From the NCBI RefSeq assembly GCF_042852765.1, contig NZ_AP031414.1: a DNA stretch of 64,000 nt; one strand, given 5' to 3'. The notes below the pieces were generated by a model. It was not told the DNA's origin. It searched no databases and was given only the letters and a program-made list of their open reading frames with translations. Below are positions 40,275 to 50,500 of this stretch, piece by piece. A program made the position numbers and the translations under genes. The stretch comes from Schaedlerella glycyrrhizinilytica_A. GTDB taxonomy: Bacteria > Bacillota > Clostridia > Lachnospirales > Lachnospiraceae. The number at the start of each line of letters is the position of its first letter. Position 1 is the first letter of the stretch.

Positions 40275-41300
40275 ATGAAAAAAAGCGGGAGAAAGGAAGA
40301 GACGATCCACAGTCGGCTCCGAAGTTGCCGGGCACATAAAAATTTCATCCGATGGGTCGTGTTGGGTGTGTTTTTGTTGTGCGCTGTCTGTATCGTCTAT
40401 CCTTTCTCCCCCCGAAATGAGCAGCCGGCAGGTTCTGTAAAGATGGTTGTGCTTCTTCCCGGAGAGATCGACGATCAGAGTTGGAATACCGGAAATTACA
40501 AAGGGATCATGGAGTGCCGGAAAGCATTGGATGTGGAACTTCGTTACGAGAAAAATGTATCCGAGGCGGATTCGGAAGCGATGCTCCGTTGGTATGCCGA
40601 CAAGGGATATCAGTTCATCCTGGCTGCGGGAACGCAGTTTGAAGAACCGGTTTCCGCGGTGGCAGACGAGTATCCCGAAGTTGATTTTTGTATCATCAAC
40701 GGACGGGAAAGCAGTGGGATGAATGTGTGTGGCATATATCCGAAAGAAGATGAGGCAAGCCATCTTGCGGCGGTCATAGCGGGTAATCTGACCAAGAGCG
40801 GTACATTCGGGATCATAGCCGGATATCCGAGCGAACCGATGGAAGAACTTCTGGATCAGTATGAAAAAGATGTGCGTTCGATCACAAAGCAGCGTGGTTT
40901 TCAAAAACCGGAGGTATTCCGGGCTTATGCGAACAGTTGGGAAGATGTGCAGATGGGAAAAGACATTGCGGATCAGATGATCGCGAAAGGAGCCGATCTC
41001 CTGTTTATTTATGCAAATAAAGTGGGGCTTGGCTGTATTGAGTCGGCGAAAGAGAATGGTGCGAAAGTGATCGGATTTTCGGAAAATCAGAACCAGATTG
41101 ATTCGGATACGGTTGTGGCATCTGTTGAATTTGATTTCGGGGCAATTTACAAATGGACGATCTCTCAATATCTGGCAGGTGATCTGAAAGGGAATAAAAC
41201 TTATGGCATCGGGATAAAAGAACATATTTTTAAACCGGTATATTCCGATGCAGTGCCGGAGGAGATTCGGAAAAAGATTGAGGAAGAGATGAGAGTCTGA
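40275..41300 (+). CDS. BMP/PnrA-family substrate-binding protein, membrane anchored
   Basis: A 341-residue protein with a cytoplasmic basic tail, one hydrophobic anchor (WVVLGVFLLCAVCIVYPF) and a periplasmic-binding-protein fold of the basic membrane protein family (VVLLPGEIDDQSWNTGNYKG start, GIYPKEDEASHLAAVIAG). BMP proteins often bind nucleosides. There is no lipobox cysteine where lipoproteins would have one, and no ABC permease genes follow, so it may be an accessory sensor for the neighbouring two-component system rather than a transporter subunit. That role is inference. Confidence 0.85.
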   Translation: MKKSGRKEETIHSRLRSCRAHKNFIRWVVLGVFLLCAVCIVYPFSPRNEQPAGSVKMVVLLPGEIDDQSWNTGNYKGIMECRKALDVELRYEKNVSEADSEAMLRWYADKGYQFILAAGTQFEEPVSAVADEYPEVDFCIINGRESSGMNVCGIYPKEDEASHLAAVIAGNLTKSGTFGIIAGYPSEPMEELLDQYEKDVRSITKQRGFQKPEVFRAYANSWEDVQMGKDIADQMIAKGADLLFIYANKVGLGCIESAKENGAKVIGFSENQNQIDSDTVVASVEFDFGAIYKWTISQYLAGDLKGNKTYGIGIKEHIFKPVYSDAVPEEIRKKIEEEMRV

Positions 41301-41329
41301 TAAAATGAAAAGAAAAAGGAGGGTTACTT

Positions 41330-42487
41330 ATGAAGAAACAGACAATCGCAGCCGCATTGGCAGCGGCGCTTGTAGGAAGTGCATTTTTGGGAACAGGAAT
41401 GCAGACTGAGGCAGCACAGTGGGTGCAGGATGGAACAGGCTGGTGGTATCAGGAGGACAATGGATCTTACCCGGCAGGAACATGGAGCTATATCAATGAC
41501 GCCTGGTATTATTTTGATGGATCAGGTTATATGCTGACCGGCTGGCAGTGGATCGGTGGAACGTGGTATTATCTGCATTCAAACGGAACGATGGCGGCAA
41601 ATCAGTGGGTAGGCAACTATTACCTGACGGATTCCGGTGCGATGGCGGTCAATCAGTGGATTGGCAATTATTATGTAGGCAGTGACGGTGCGTGGATACC
41701 GGGATATGGTTCGCAGTGGATACAGGATAGCAATGGCTGGTGGTATCGTCACAGCGACGGCGGATATGTAACGAACGGATGGGAAAATATCGGTGGTACC
41801 TGGTATTACTTCGACGGAGCAGGCTACATGATGACTGGCTGGCAGTGGATCAACAATTCCTGGTACTATCTGCATCCGAATGGATCAATGGCAGCGAATC
41901 AGTGGATTGGAGATTATTATCTGACAGCGAATGGATCGGTGGCGGTAAGCCAGTGGATCGGCGGCTATTATGTAGGCGCAGACGGATGCTGGGTAAGACG
42001 GACATTTGGGGAACTGTTTGGCGGACAGTCAAAAGATTTTGTATTTAGCAGCGGCGCCGGGGGATGGGGAACCGAAATGACCGTATATGCGGATGGAACA
42101 TTTACAGGAGTGTACAGTGATTCCGATATGGGAGATACCGGATATGGTTATCCGAACGGAACACGGTATTATTCAGAATTCAGCGGAAGATTTGTAAATC
42201 TGGAAAAAGTAAACTCGAATACCTATTTGGCATATCTGGAAAGTTATGAATGCACGCATGAAAAGGGTGATGTCTGGTATGAAAACGGAATCCGTTATAT
42301 CGCGGCAGACCCATATGGAATCGAAGGTGGACATCCGTTTTATTTCTATCTTCCGGGAAGTAACATTGACAGTTTGCCGGAAGGATATAGATGGTGGTTA
42401 TTAGGACCTGGTTATAACAATTATGAAACACTTCCGGTATTCGGAATCTATAATTTGAACATGGAACTTGGATTTTACGGAGTATAA
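41330..42487 (+). CDS. secreted protein with choline-binding-type cell-wall repeats
   Basis: A 385-residue secreted protein. A signal peptide (MKKQTIAAALAAALVGSAFLG, cleaved near TEAAQ) leads into two tandem copies of a roughly 125-residue block of aromatic repeats such as GWQWIGGTWYYLHSNG. These resemble choline-binding or glucan-binding modules that attach to the cell surface. The last 160 residues (from about RRTFGELFGGQ) are a separate domain I do not recognise. AAGGAGG precedes ATG 41330. Confidence 0.9.
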   Translation: MKKQTIAAALAAALVGSAFLGTGMQTEAAQWVQDGTGWWYQEDNGSYPAGTWSYINDAWYYFDGSGYMLTGWQWIGGTWYYLHSNGTMAANQWVGNYYLTDSGAMAVNQWIGNYYVGSDGAWIPGYGSQWIQDSNGWWYRHSDGGYVTNGWENIGGTWYYFDGAGYMMTGWQWINNSWYYLHPNGSMAANQWIGDYYLTANGSVAVSQWIGGYYVGADGCWVRRTFGELFGGQSKDFVFSSGAGGWGTEMTVYADGTFTGVYSDSDMGDTGYGYPNGTRYYSEFSGRFVNLEKVNSNTYLAYLESYECTHEKGDVWYENGIRYIAADPYGIEGGHPFYFYLPGSNIDSLPEGYRWWLLGPGYNNYETLPVFGIYNLNMELGFYGV

Positions 42488-42538
42488 GGATATCGTCAAA
42501 TCAGCAGGATGATACGGGGCTGAGTTTCCAGTCATAAT

Positions 42539-42602
42539 ACATCCCTCTCTATGCATACGATACATGTAGAAATCGTACAAGCATAGGGAGGGGTGTTTTT
42601 TG
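42539..42602 (+). promoter_or_regulatory. terminator hairpin containing the ribosome binding site of the P-ATPase gene
   Basis: A 16-bp stem, ACATCCCTCTCTATGC (42539-42554) with GCATAGGGAGGGGTGT (42581-42596, two G-U pairs), followed by TTTTTT. It terminates the upstream gene. Its 3' arm holds AGGGAGGGG, the ribosome binding site of the TTG start at 42600. Confidence 0.75.
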
Positions 42603-45362
42603 GTAGAAAAGAAAGAGGGGCAATTGCCGGAAGAAAGGAAACGTGTTACGGAGAAATGCAGAAGTATCGTAGAGACAAACCGGGAGACGGGGCTTACGGA
42701 AACCGAGGCAGCAAAAAGGCTTGCCGCCGACGGAGCAAATGAACTGGAGCAGGAAAAAAAGAAAAGTCCGGGCGCGGCATTTTTGGAGCAATTGAACGAT
42801 CCACTGATCTGTGTTCTGCTGGTCGCGGCGTTCGTGTCTTTTTTACTGCATGAGATCAGTGATGCAGTGATCATCGGAGTGGTAGTTCTTGTCAACGCTG
42901 TTGTCGGTGTGATTCAGGAGGGAAAGGCGCAGAAAGCATTGGAGTCTTTGAAAAAGCTGACAAGTCCCCGTGCGGTTGTGCGCCGTGACAGTGTGGTGAG
43001 GGAGATTGCTGCCGCGGAACTGGTGGTCGGGGACGTCGTGATCCTTGAAACAGGTTCACAGGTTCCGGCAGATCTGCGTCTTGTTCAGGCATGGAATTTA
43101 AAGATCGAGGAGTCTGCGCTGACAGGAGAATCGGTTCCGGTAGAAAAGACTTCTGAAAAACCCGAGGTGGAAAAGACGGCGGTCGGTGAGCGGAAGAACG
43201 AGGCGTTTATGTCCACGCTTGTGACGGCGGGACGCGGAGAGGGAATTGTCACGGCGACGGGAATGCAGTCGGAAATCGGAAAAGTCGCGTCGATGATCCG
43301 GGCAGTTCCAAGAGAGTATACGCCGCTTCAGAAAAAACTTGCCGAACTGGGGAAACTGCTCAGTGTCGTTTCCATCTTGCTTTGTGTGCTGTTGTTCGGG
43401 ATTGCGGTCCTGCAAAAGCGGAATGTAATTGAAATGTTGATCACAGCGATTTCGCTGGCAGTCGCAGCGGTTCCGGAGGGGCTTCCGGCAGTTGTGACGA
43501 TCGTTCTTGCGATGAGTGTGTCGCGCATGGTGCGGGTCAATGCGATCGTGCGGAAACTTCCATCGGTGGAAACATTAGGCGCGGTCAATGTGGTCTGTTC
43601 GGATAAGACGGGAACTTTGACACAGAATAAAATGACCGTGACAGCTTGCTATGTCAATGACCGGCATATACCGGTTTCGATGCATAACATCCGGCAGCAG
43701 GCGGAGATTCCGGAAATGTTTCTCCGGGGGCTTGCGCTTTGTCAGGATGCGGAGGTGACAGGGGAAGAAGCGGTTGGAGACCCGACGGAACTGGCGCTTC
43801 TTCAGATGGCGGAAACATGCGGAATCCGGAAGAAACAGTCCGAACAGCAATGTCCCCGTATCGGAGAGCGGTCTTTCGACTCTGTGCGGAAGATGATGAC
43901 GACTGTGCATCGCGGAGACGGCAGGGATTTTGCGTATACGAAAGGCGCGCCGGACGTCGTACTTGGGCGATGTACAAAAATCCGGATAAACGGAAGTATT
44001 TTGCCGCTTGGGGAAGCGAAGAGACGGAAGATACAAAACGTGTTGGAGGAAATGTCTTCTCAGGCGCTTCGTGTACTTGCCCTTGCAATGAAAACGGACG
44101 GCACGAAAGAGGAGCTTTTACAAGAAGAAAATCTTATTTTTCTCGGACTTGTCGGGATGAAAGATCCGATCCGTCCGGAAGCAAAGGATGCGGTCGCGAA
44201 ATTTAAAAAAGCATCGGTGCAGACGGTGATGATCACCGGCGATCACGCAAAGACAGCTCTTGCGATCGCACAGGAACTGGGGATCGCAAGAAAAGCAAAA
44301 GAGTGTATGACAGGGGAAGAACTGGAAAATCTGACGGATATTGAACTTGGGAATCGTTTAAAGGAAGTCCGCGTATTTGCAAGAGTGTCGCCGGAACATA
44401 AAGTCCGGATCGTGCGCGTGCTGAAAAAACTGGGGAACGTTGTGGCGATGACAGGAGACGGCGTCAATGACGCTCCGTCGCTTCGGATGGCAGACATCGG
44501 AATTGCAATGGGAAAGGGCGGGACTGACGTGGCAAAACAGGCGTCCGATATGATCCTGGCGGACGATCATTTTGCCACGATCGAAAAAGCGATCGAGGAG
44601 GGGCGGAGCATTTACCGGAATATCAAAAAGACGGTATTGTTTCTGTTGTCCTCCAATTTCGGGGAGATCATCACAATGTTTACGGCAGTTCTGTTTGGGA
44701 TTGCCTCTCCTTTGAAAGCCAGCCATATTTTGTGGATCAATCTGATCACCGATTCGCTTCCGGCTCTGGCGCTTGGAATGGACCATAACGATAAAGAACA
44801 GTTGATGAAAATGCCGCCGCGCGGAGCGAAAGAGGGACTGTTCGCCAACGGCGGACTTGCCTGTACGGTTTTTTACGGCGTGCTGATCGGAGGGATCAGT
44901 CTGGCGGCATTTTTAAAACTTCCATGGGAAATGCTCCATCAAAACAATCTGCCGTTTGATCCGGCACACATTATGGAGGTATTTTCGGACGGAGCGGTGC
45001 TGGCAAGGGCGCAGACATACGCATTTACCGTACTCGGGATGTCTCAGTTGTTCCATGCGTCGGGGATGCGGGATGTACGGACGTCGGTATTTTCAAGAAA
45101 ACGGAAGTTTAATCCGGTGCTGGTAGGAGCTTTCGCAGTCGGATTTGTGCTGCAGCTTGCAGTGACGGAAGTGCCGTATCTTGTGACTATGTTCGGAACA
45201 GCTCCTCTTGCTGCTTCTGAATGGATATCGCTTCTTTTCCTTGCTGCGTTCCCGATCCTGACACATGAGATGTTTGTCATATTGTTCCGGGCGGATGATC
45301 AGGCAGAGACGGCGAAGCTTCCGGAGAGAAAACTTGCCAGACATTCCCGAAGTGTCGTATAA
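42600..45362 (+). CDS. P-type cation-transporting ATPase, Ca2+ type (P2A/P2B-like)
   Basis: A 920-residue pump with N-terminal cation-ATPase domain, actuator motif TGES, phosphorylated Asp335 (CSDKTGTLTQNKM), nucleotide-binding motif KGAPD, and hinge MTGDGVNDAPSL. The helix-4 motif PEGLPA and helix-6 NLITDSLPALALG fit a single Ca2+ site as in bacterial Ca2+-ATPases. TTG 42600 is used because AGGGAGGGG is 6 bp upstream and no ATG fits. Substrate could also include Mn2+. Its ribosome binding site is buried in a hairpin, implying post-transcriptional control. Confidence 0.9.
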   Translation: MVEKKEGQLPEERKRVTEKCRSIVETNRETGLTETEAAKRLAADGANELEQEKKKSPGAAFLEQLNDPLICVLLVAAFVSFLLHEISDAVIIGVVVLVNAVVGVIQEGKAQKALESLKKLTSPRAVVRRDSVVREIAAAELVVGDVVILETGSQVPADLRLVQAWNLKIEESALTGESVPVEKTSEKPEVEKTAVGERKNEAFMSTLVTAGRGEGIVTATGMQSEIGKVASMIRAVPREYTPLQKKLAELGKLLSVVSILLCVLLFGIAVLQKRNVIEMLITAISLAVAAVPEGLPAVVTIVLAMSVSRMVRVNAIVRKLPSVETLGAVNVVCSDKTGTLTQNKMTVTACYVNDRHIPVSMHNIRQQAEIPEMFLRGLALCQDAEVTGEEAVGDPTELALLQMAETCGIRKKQSEQQCPRIGERSFDSVRKMMTTVHRGDGRDFAYTKGAPDVVLGRCTKIRINGSILPLGEAKRRKIQNVLEEMSSQALRVLALAMKTDGTKEELLQEENLIFLGLVGMKDPIRPEAKDAVAKFKKASVQTVMITGDHAKTALAIAQELGIARKAKECMTGEELENLTDIELGNRLKEVRVFARVSPEHKVRIVRVLKKLGNVVAMTGDGVNDAPSLRMADIGIAMGKGGTDVAKQASDMILADDHFATIEKAIEEGRSIYRNIKKTVLFLLSSNFGEIITMFTAVLFGIASPLKASHILWINLITDSLPALALGMDHNDKEQLMKMPPRGAKEGLFANGGLACTVFYGVLIGGISLAAFLKLPWEMLHQNNLPFDPAHIMEVFSDGAVLARAQTYAFTVLGMSQLFHASGMRDVRTSVFSRKRKFNPVLVGAFAVGFVLQLAVTEVPYLVTMFGTAPLAASEWISLLFLAAFPILTHEMFVILFRADDQAETAKLPERKLARHSRSVV

Positions 45363-45370
45363 TAGAACAA

Positions 45371-45420
45371 CAGCGTCAGTGTACAAGGGGAAACTGTTTT
45401 CTCATTGTACACGAACGATA
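45371..45420. repeat. dispersed palindromic element, copy C
   Basis: CAGCGTCAGTGTACAAGGGG begins the copy. GTGTACAA (45379-45386) and TTGTACAC (45405-45412) form its inverted arms. It fills the gap between the P-ATPase and jetA. Confidence 0.75.
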
Positions 45421-45445
45421 AGTATTGACATTGGAAGGAGAAGCT

Positions 45446-46801
45446 ATGCAGTTACGTTTTGAAATACCGGATTCGTTCTGGAGCCTGTTCCGCTCGGTCA
45501 ACCGGGAAGTCTATATAGAAGCGCTGCTTTGTATCAATGAAGAATATCAGTACAGTAATTATTTTCTGACAAGGGAAATCTGTATCCAGGCGCTTAGCGA
45601 CTTATATGTGAAACAGCAGATCGAACTTCGCAGAGAAGAAGATGAGACCGAAATCGATCTTCTGGAGACACCGGCTTCCCGTATTTTGAACTGGCTGTTA
45701 AGGACGGGGTGGCTGAAAAAGGTCGAAGATTACAATACATTGGTGACCAATATCGTGATCCCGGACTATGCGGCGGTGATGATCGACGCATTTGAACGCC
45801 TCACATCGGAAGATATGGAAGAGACGGAAATTTATATTCAAAATGTATATGCAACGTTATTTTCTTTCCGGCATGATACAAGAGTCAATTTGAATATGCT
45901 GCGGACGGCTCTTGTCAACACGCGGCGGCTGAATAAAGCGCTTCAGGATATGCTTCATAATATGGATAAATTTTTCGCACGGCTCTTGGAGCAGAAAACA
46001 TACGGGGAACTTTTGCAGGAACATCTGGAGGGGTATGTGGAAACGATCGTGCGGAAGAAATATCATATTTTAAAGACTTCCGATAATTTTTATCTTTACA
46101 AGACCGATATAAAGAGGGTGCTTCAGGAAATGCGGGAAGATGAGGCATGGATCGAAAATGTGCGGGCGCAGTCCAAAGCGATGGGGGATACGGGAGAGGA
46201 CGTATTGGAACTTCTGGATCTGATCGAGAGGGGATTTGATGATATTGAGCACCGTATTTCCAACATGGACAAAGAACATACGAAATACGTCCGCGCCACG
46301 GTGAGCCGTCTGAATTATCTGCTCAGCGCCGAGACCGATACAAAGGGACTGGTTGTGCAGCTTTTAAACCGGATCGCGGAGGATCTCGAGACAAGGATAA
46401 GGAAAACCGGGGAAAAGATGAATCTCTCACAGTTGGAAATATTATCGGAGAGATCACTTTACAAACGGAGAAAGGCGAGAAAAGATTTCATCAGCCGGAT
46501 GGCAGTGGAAGAAGCGGCGGAAGATCTGGATCGGGAAGACGTGCTTCGGCTGAACCGGATCCAAGTGCGGTACAGCCGACAGCAGATCGAAGAATTTATC
46601 CGGTCGCATATGGTGGATGATGTGATGGATGTCAGCACACTGCCGTTGGAGGATGATGAGACATTTGAAAAGCTGATACTGGCTTATGATTACAGTACGC
46701 GCCGCAGCAGTAAATACCGGATCGCAGAGGAAGACGCTTTGATGATCGAGAACGGAAGTTATCGTTATCCGGCATTGAAATTCGTCCGGCGCGGCGTATA
46801 G
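45446..46801 (+). CDS. jetA: Wadjet JetA / MksF-like protein (DUF5716)
   Basis: A 451-residue, mostly helical soluble protein that I assign to the JetA (DUF5716) family, the kleisin-like subunit of Wadjet/MksBEF complexes. Support comes mainly from the neighbouring jetB- and jetC-like genes, plus the start QLRFEIPDSFWSLFRSVNRE and the end YDYSTRRSSKYRIAEEDALM. ATG 45446 follows GGAAGGAG (45433-45440); the upstream TTG is not needed. Kleisins bridge the SMC heads and recruit the JetB/MksE dimer. The gene leads the operon and is preceded by repeat copy C. Confidence 0.85.
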   Translation: MQLRFEIPDSFWSLFRSVNREVYIEALLCINEEYQYSNYFLTREICIQALSDLYVKQQIELRREEDETEIDLLETPASRILNWLLRTGWLKKVEDYNTLVTNIVIPDYAAVMIDAFERLTSEDMEETEIYIQNVYATLFSFRHDTRVNLNMLRTALVNTRRLNKALQDMLHNMDKFFARLLEQKTYGELLQEHLEGYVETIVRKKYHILKTSDNFYLYKTDIKRVLQEMREDEAWIENVRAQSKAMGDTGEDVLELLDLIERGFDDIEHRISNMDKEHTKYVRATVSRLNYLLSAETDTKGLVVQLLNRIAEDLETRIRKTGEKMNLSQLEILSERSLYKRRKARKDFISRMAVEEAAEDLDREDVLRLNRIQVRYSRQQIEEFIRSHMVDDVMDVSTLPLEDDETFEKLILAYDYSTRRSSKYRIAEEDALMIENGSYRYPALKFVRRGV

Positions 46802-46897
46802 GCAGTGACTGTGGCGTGCAGATAGCGATAAAACATTGCTTGCTATTTATTTTTGTAAGGAAAGACAGTGACAGAGGAGCATAATAGAGGAGTACAT

Positions 46898-47584
46898 ATG
46901 ATTGACTATTTTGAGCAGTTGATACCGGAAGAACAGGAGGGGATCACCGAGGTGATCCAGACATTATTTCGTCAGACCTTTCTTTTGGAACGGAAATTTG
47001 ACCGCCGTCTGGGGAGGATGCAGTATACGCATGAATATCGTGTATGCAGTAAACATTTTGAATTTTTGAAATTATATTTTGCGGCGGCGGGGATTACATT
47101 GAATGAAAATGTCCAAATGGGTCTGATCTATATTCAGGGAGAAACGCTTTGGGGAGAGAAACTGCCGCGGCTTGCGACGATTTATCTGCTGATCCTGAAA
47201 CTGATCTATGATGAGCAGATGGCTTCCGTTTCTTCGAGCAACCATATCGTGACGACGCTCGGGGCGATCAACGGAAGAGCCGGGGAATTCGGCGTGCTTC
47301 GGACATTGCCGTCTCCGACGGAGATCCGGCGGACGGTGGCGCTTTTGAAGCGGTATCAGGTGATCGAGCCGTTGGATGTGTTGGAGGAATTGAACGAATC
47401 CACAAGACTTGTCATTTATCCGAGTATTCATGCGGTGCTGTCGGGAGACGATATCCGGGCGCTGCTTCAGACATTCGGCGAGGCAGATGAGAGACAGGAA
47501 CGTCTGGAAACGGAAGACGATATGAAAGAAATAACGGGAGGAACGACGATTGGAGAAGACACAGGCGTTTCAGGCGCTCTCTAA
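46898..47584 (+). CDS. jetB: Wadjet JetB / MksE-like protein (DUF4194)
   Basis: A 228-residue protein of the DUF4194 type, equivalent to MukE/MksE, a winged-helix subunit that binds the kleisin. It starts MIDYFEQLIPEEQEGITEVI, and PRLATIYLLILKLIYDEQMA is a typical internal helix. ATG 46898 has AGAGGAG 5 bp upstream, better than the upstream GTG. Its 3' end overlaps jetC by 35 bp, so JetB and JetC are translationally coupled. The 96-bp gap after jetA holds no gene. Confidence 0.87.
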   Translation: MIDYFEQLIPEEQEGITEVIQTLFRQTFLLERKFDRRLGRMQYTHEYRVCSKHFEFLKLYFAAAGITLNENVQMGLIYIQGETLWGEKLPRLATIYLLILKLIYDEQMASVSSSNHIVTTLGAINGRAGEFGVLRTLPSPTEIRRTVALLKRYQVIEPLDVLEELNESTRLVIYPSIHAVLSGDDIRALLQTFGEADERQERLETEDDMKEITGGTTIGEDTGVSGAL

Positions 47585-50500
47585 GATCTGCCTGAACAAC
47601 TGGCATTATATAGACAAAAAAGTATTGACGCTGAATGAGGGGATCAATTTCTTTACCGGACATTCGGGAAGCGGAAAATCGACGGTGCTGGACGCACTGC
47701 AGATCGTACTTTATGCGGATACGGACGGACGACGGTTTTTCAACAAAGCGGCCGCCGATGATTCCGACCGTTCGCTGATCGAGTATCTGCGCGGTATGGT
47801 CAATATCAGCGAAAATAATGAATCCCAGTATCTGCGGAATCAGAACTTTTCCAGTACGATCGTGTTGGAACTGGAACGGACGGATACGCGGGAAAAACAG
47901 TGCGTCGGCGTTGTGTTCGATGTGGAGACTGCGACAAATGAGATCAGCCGTCTCTTTTTCTGGCACACGGGCGGTCTGCTTGAAAACCAGTATCGCGCGG
48001 ACAGGCGGTGCCTGACGACGGTGGAAGTGCGGGAATATCTGCAGAGGACGTTTGCGGCGGATCAATTTTATTACGGACCGAGCAATGAAAGATTCAGGCG
48101 GCAGCTTTACGACATTTATCTGGGGGGACTGGACGGAGAGAAATTCCCCCGTCTGTTCAAACGTGCGATCCCGTTTAAGATGAACATCCGGCTGGAAGAC
48201 TTTGTGAAAGAATACATTTGCATGGAGCAGGATATCCATATCGAAGATCTGCAGGAAAGTGTGATGCAGTATGGGCGGATGCGCAGCAAGATCGAGGATA
48301 CGCTGGAAGAGATCCAGAAGCTGACCGAGATCGGGGAAGTCTATCAGACGTTTGATGAAAAACAGCAGAAAGCGGTAAGCTGCGCGTATCAGATCGCCCG
48401 TCTTGAAATGCTGTATCTGGAGCAGAAGATACAGGAATACCATGACCGCGTAAATGGGCGGAAAGAGGAGATCGGGCAGCAGAAGATACGGCAGGCAAAA
48501 CTGGAGGAAGAGCAGGGGCATCTTCAGAAAGATTATGAAGACGTGCTCGTCCGGATCGCGAACAGCGGGTATTCCGGTCTGGAAAAAGAACTGGAAACGC
48601 TGAACGAGACATTGGAGCGCCTGGCAGGAAGCAAGGCACGCTGGCAGCAGACGTCGGAACGGCTGAAAGAGTGGAAAGATCAGGATGTGACGCCGAACCA
48701 GACGATCTGGGATATTGACCGTTTCCTGAAAGGGACGATCTCGGAGCAGGAGATGGAGCGTCTCCAGAGCAGCCTCAAAGAGATGCGGCAGGAATTGGAA
48801 GAGGAACGGCAGGAAAATGCGTCTAGACTGAAAGCGGTCAAGAAAGAAGAAAAAGAGGCGCGGGAAGAGCTGAAAGAATTGAAGCAGGGGCGGAAAGCCT
48901 ATCCGCGGGAGCTGGAAGAAGCTCGTTATGAACTGCGGAACCGTCTGCAGGAGTATTGTGGGAAATTTGTGAACGTGCAGATCCTTGCCGATCTTCTGGA
49001 TATCAAAAACGAACGGTGGCACAATGCGGTGGAGGGATATCTTGGCAATAACAAGCTGCTTCTTGTTGTGGAGCCGCGGTATGCCCGGGAGGCATTGGAG
49101 ATTTACAAGGAGATGGATAAGCGGAAATATTGCCGTGCCGCAGTGCTGGACACAGAGCGGGTCATGGAAAACGAGCATGCGGTCCGCCCGGGCGCGCTGG
49201 CGGAGGAAGTGACCGCAAAGACCGATTATGCGGCGGCTTATATCCGGTTTTTCCTTGGAAATGTGATGAAATGCGAATCCGTCGAGGAACTGCGGGAGTG
49301 CCGGATCGGTATCACGCCGGACTGCGTGCTGTATCACAGCTACCGTTTGCAGCATATCAATCCGGATCTGTATACAAAGCGCGCATATATCGGGGAGACC
49401 AGTATGCGCAAACGTATCCGGCAGTTGGAATTGAAATGTGAGGAACTGCAGAATGAACGGCTTCCGCTTCAGGAGGCGGAGGTGAAGATCCGCAGGCTTT
49501 TGGAACTGGAAATGCTTCCGCAGCCGACAGACGATTATATGCAGTGGATCAAAGATGCAGACATGATCTCGGATAAGGAAAAGAGAAAGAAACATTTGCA
49601 GGAGCAGATGGAACAGCTCCGGGAAGAGTCGGTGGCAGTGCTGGACGCGCAGAAAAACAAGCTGATGGAGCGGATGGAAGAAAAGAAAGCTTCGGTAGAT
49701 CTGGTGAAGCGGGAAATCTGGAAAAATGAAAAAGATATCGACGGATATCAGCGCGCGATCATCGATCAGGAAGAAGCGTTGGCGGTGAAAACAAAAGAAG
49801 TGCAGGCGATGAGTGGGAAAGAAGTACATGATTTGGAAACGGAGTTTCAGGAATTTCTCGCCGCGAAGAAATCCGTCAATTATGATTATCTGAGGCGGCA
49901 GAAAGTATCGGAACAGCAGCCGCTTCTCGAGCAGGCGGAGCGGGAATATCAGAAGCTGGTGGACGTCCGCAGCGCGTATTTGCGGACATATCCGAACCGG
50001 ACGTTTTCCGCAAGCGCGCGGGATAATACGGCATATGAGAAATTGCTGGAAGAATTGCAGTGCGGCGATCTGGAACGATACAGGGAATCGGCAAAGGAAC
50101 AGGCGAAATCTGCGGTGGAGCATTTTAAGGATGACTTTATCTTTAAGATCCGCGCGGCGATCCGGGATGCCTATCAGCGGAAAGACGAGCTGAACCGGAT
50201 CATCAGCAAACTGGATTTCGGAAAAGACAAATATCAGTTTGTGATCACGAAAAATAAAGGCGCGGACGGCAAATACTATAAGATGTTTATGGATGATGCG
50301 CTGCAGATCGATCCGATGCAGCTTAGTCATACGATGGACAATCAGCTCAATATGTTCACAATGGAGCATGAAGAAGAGTACGGTGAAATGATGAACGAAC
50401 TGATCAACATTTTCATTCCGCCGGAAAATGCGACCCGGGAAGAACTGGATGAAGCCAAGAAAAACATGGAAAAATATGCGGATTACCGGACGTATCTTTC

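Noticed and set aside
39903..41225. 440-codon minus-strand frame opposite the binding-protein gene
   Set aside because: No recognisable family and antisense to two well-supported genes.
42488..42600. Possible Mn2+ (yybP-ykoY) riboswitch before the P-type ATPase
   Set aside because: The conserved loop sequences of that class are not visible; only a terminator hairpin is supported.
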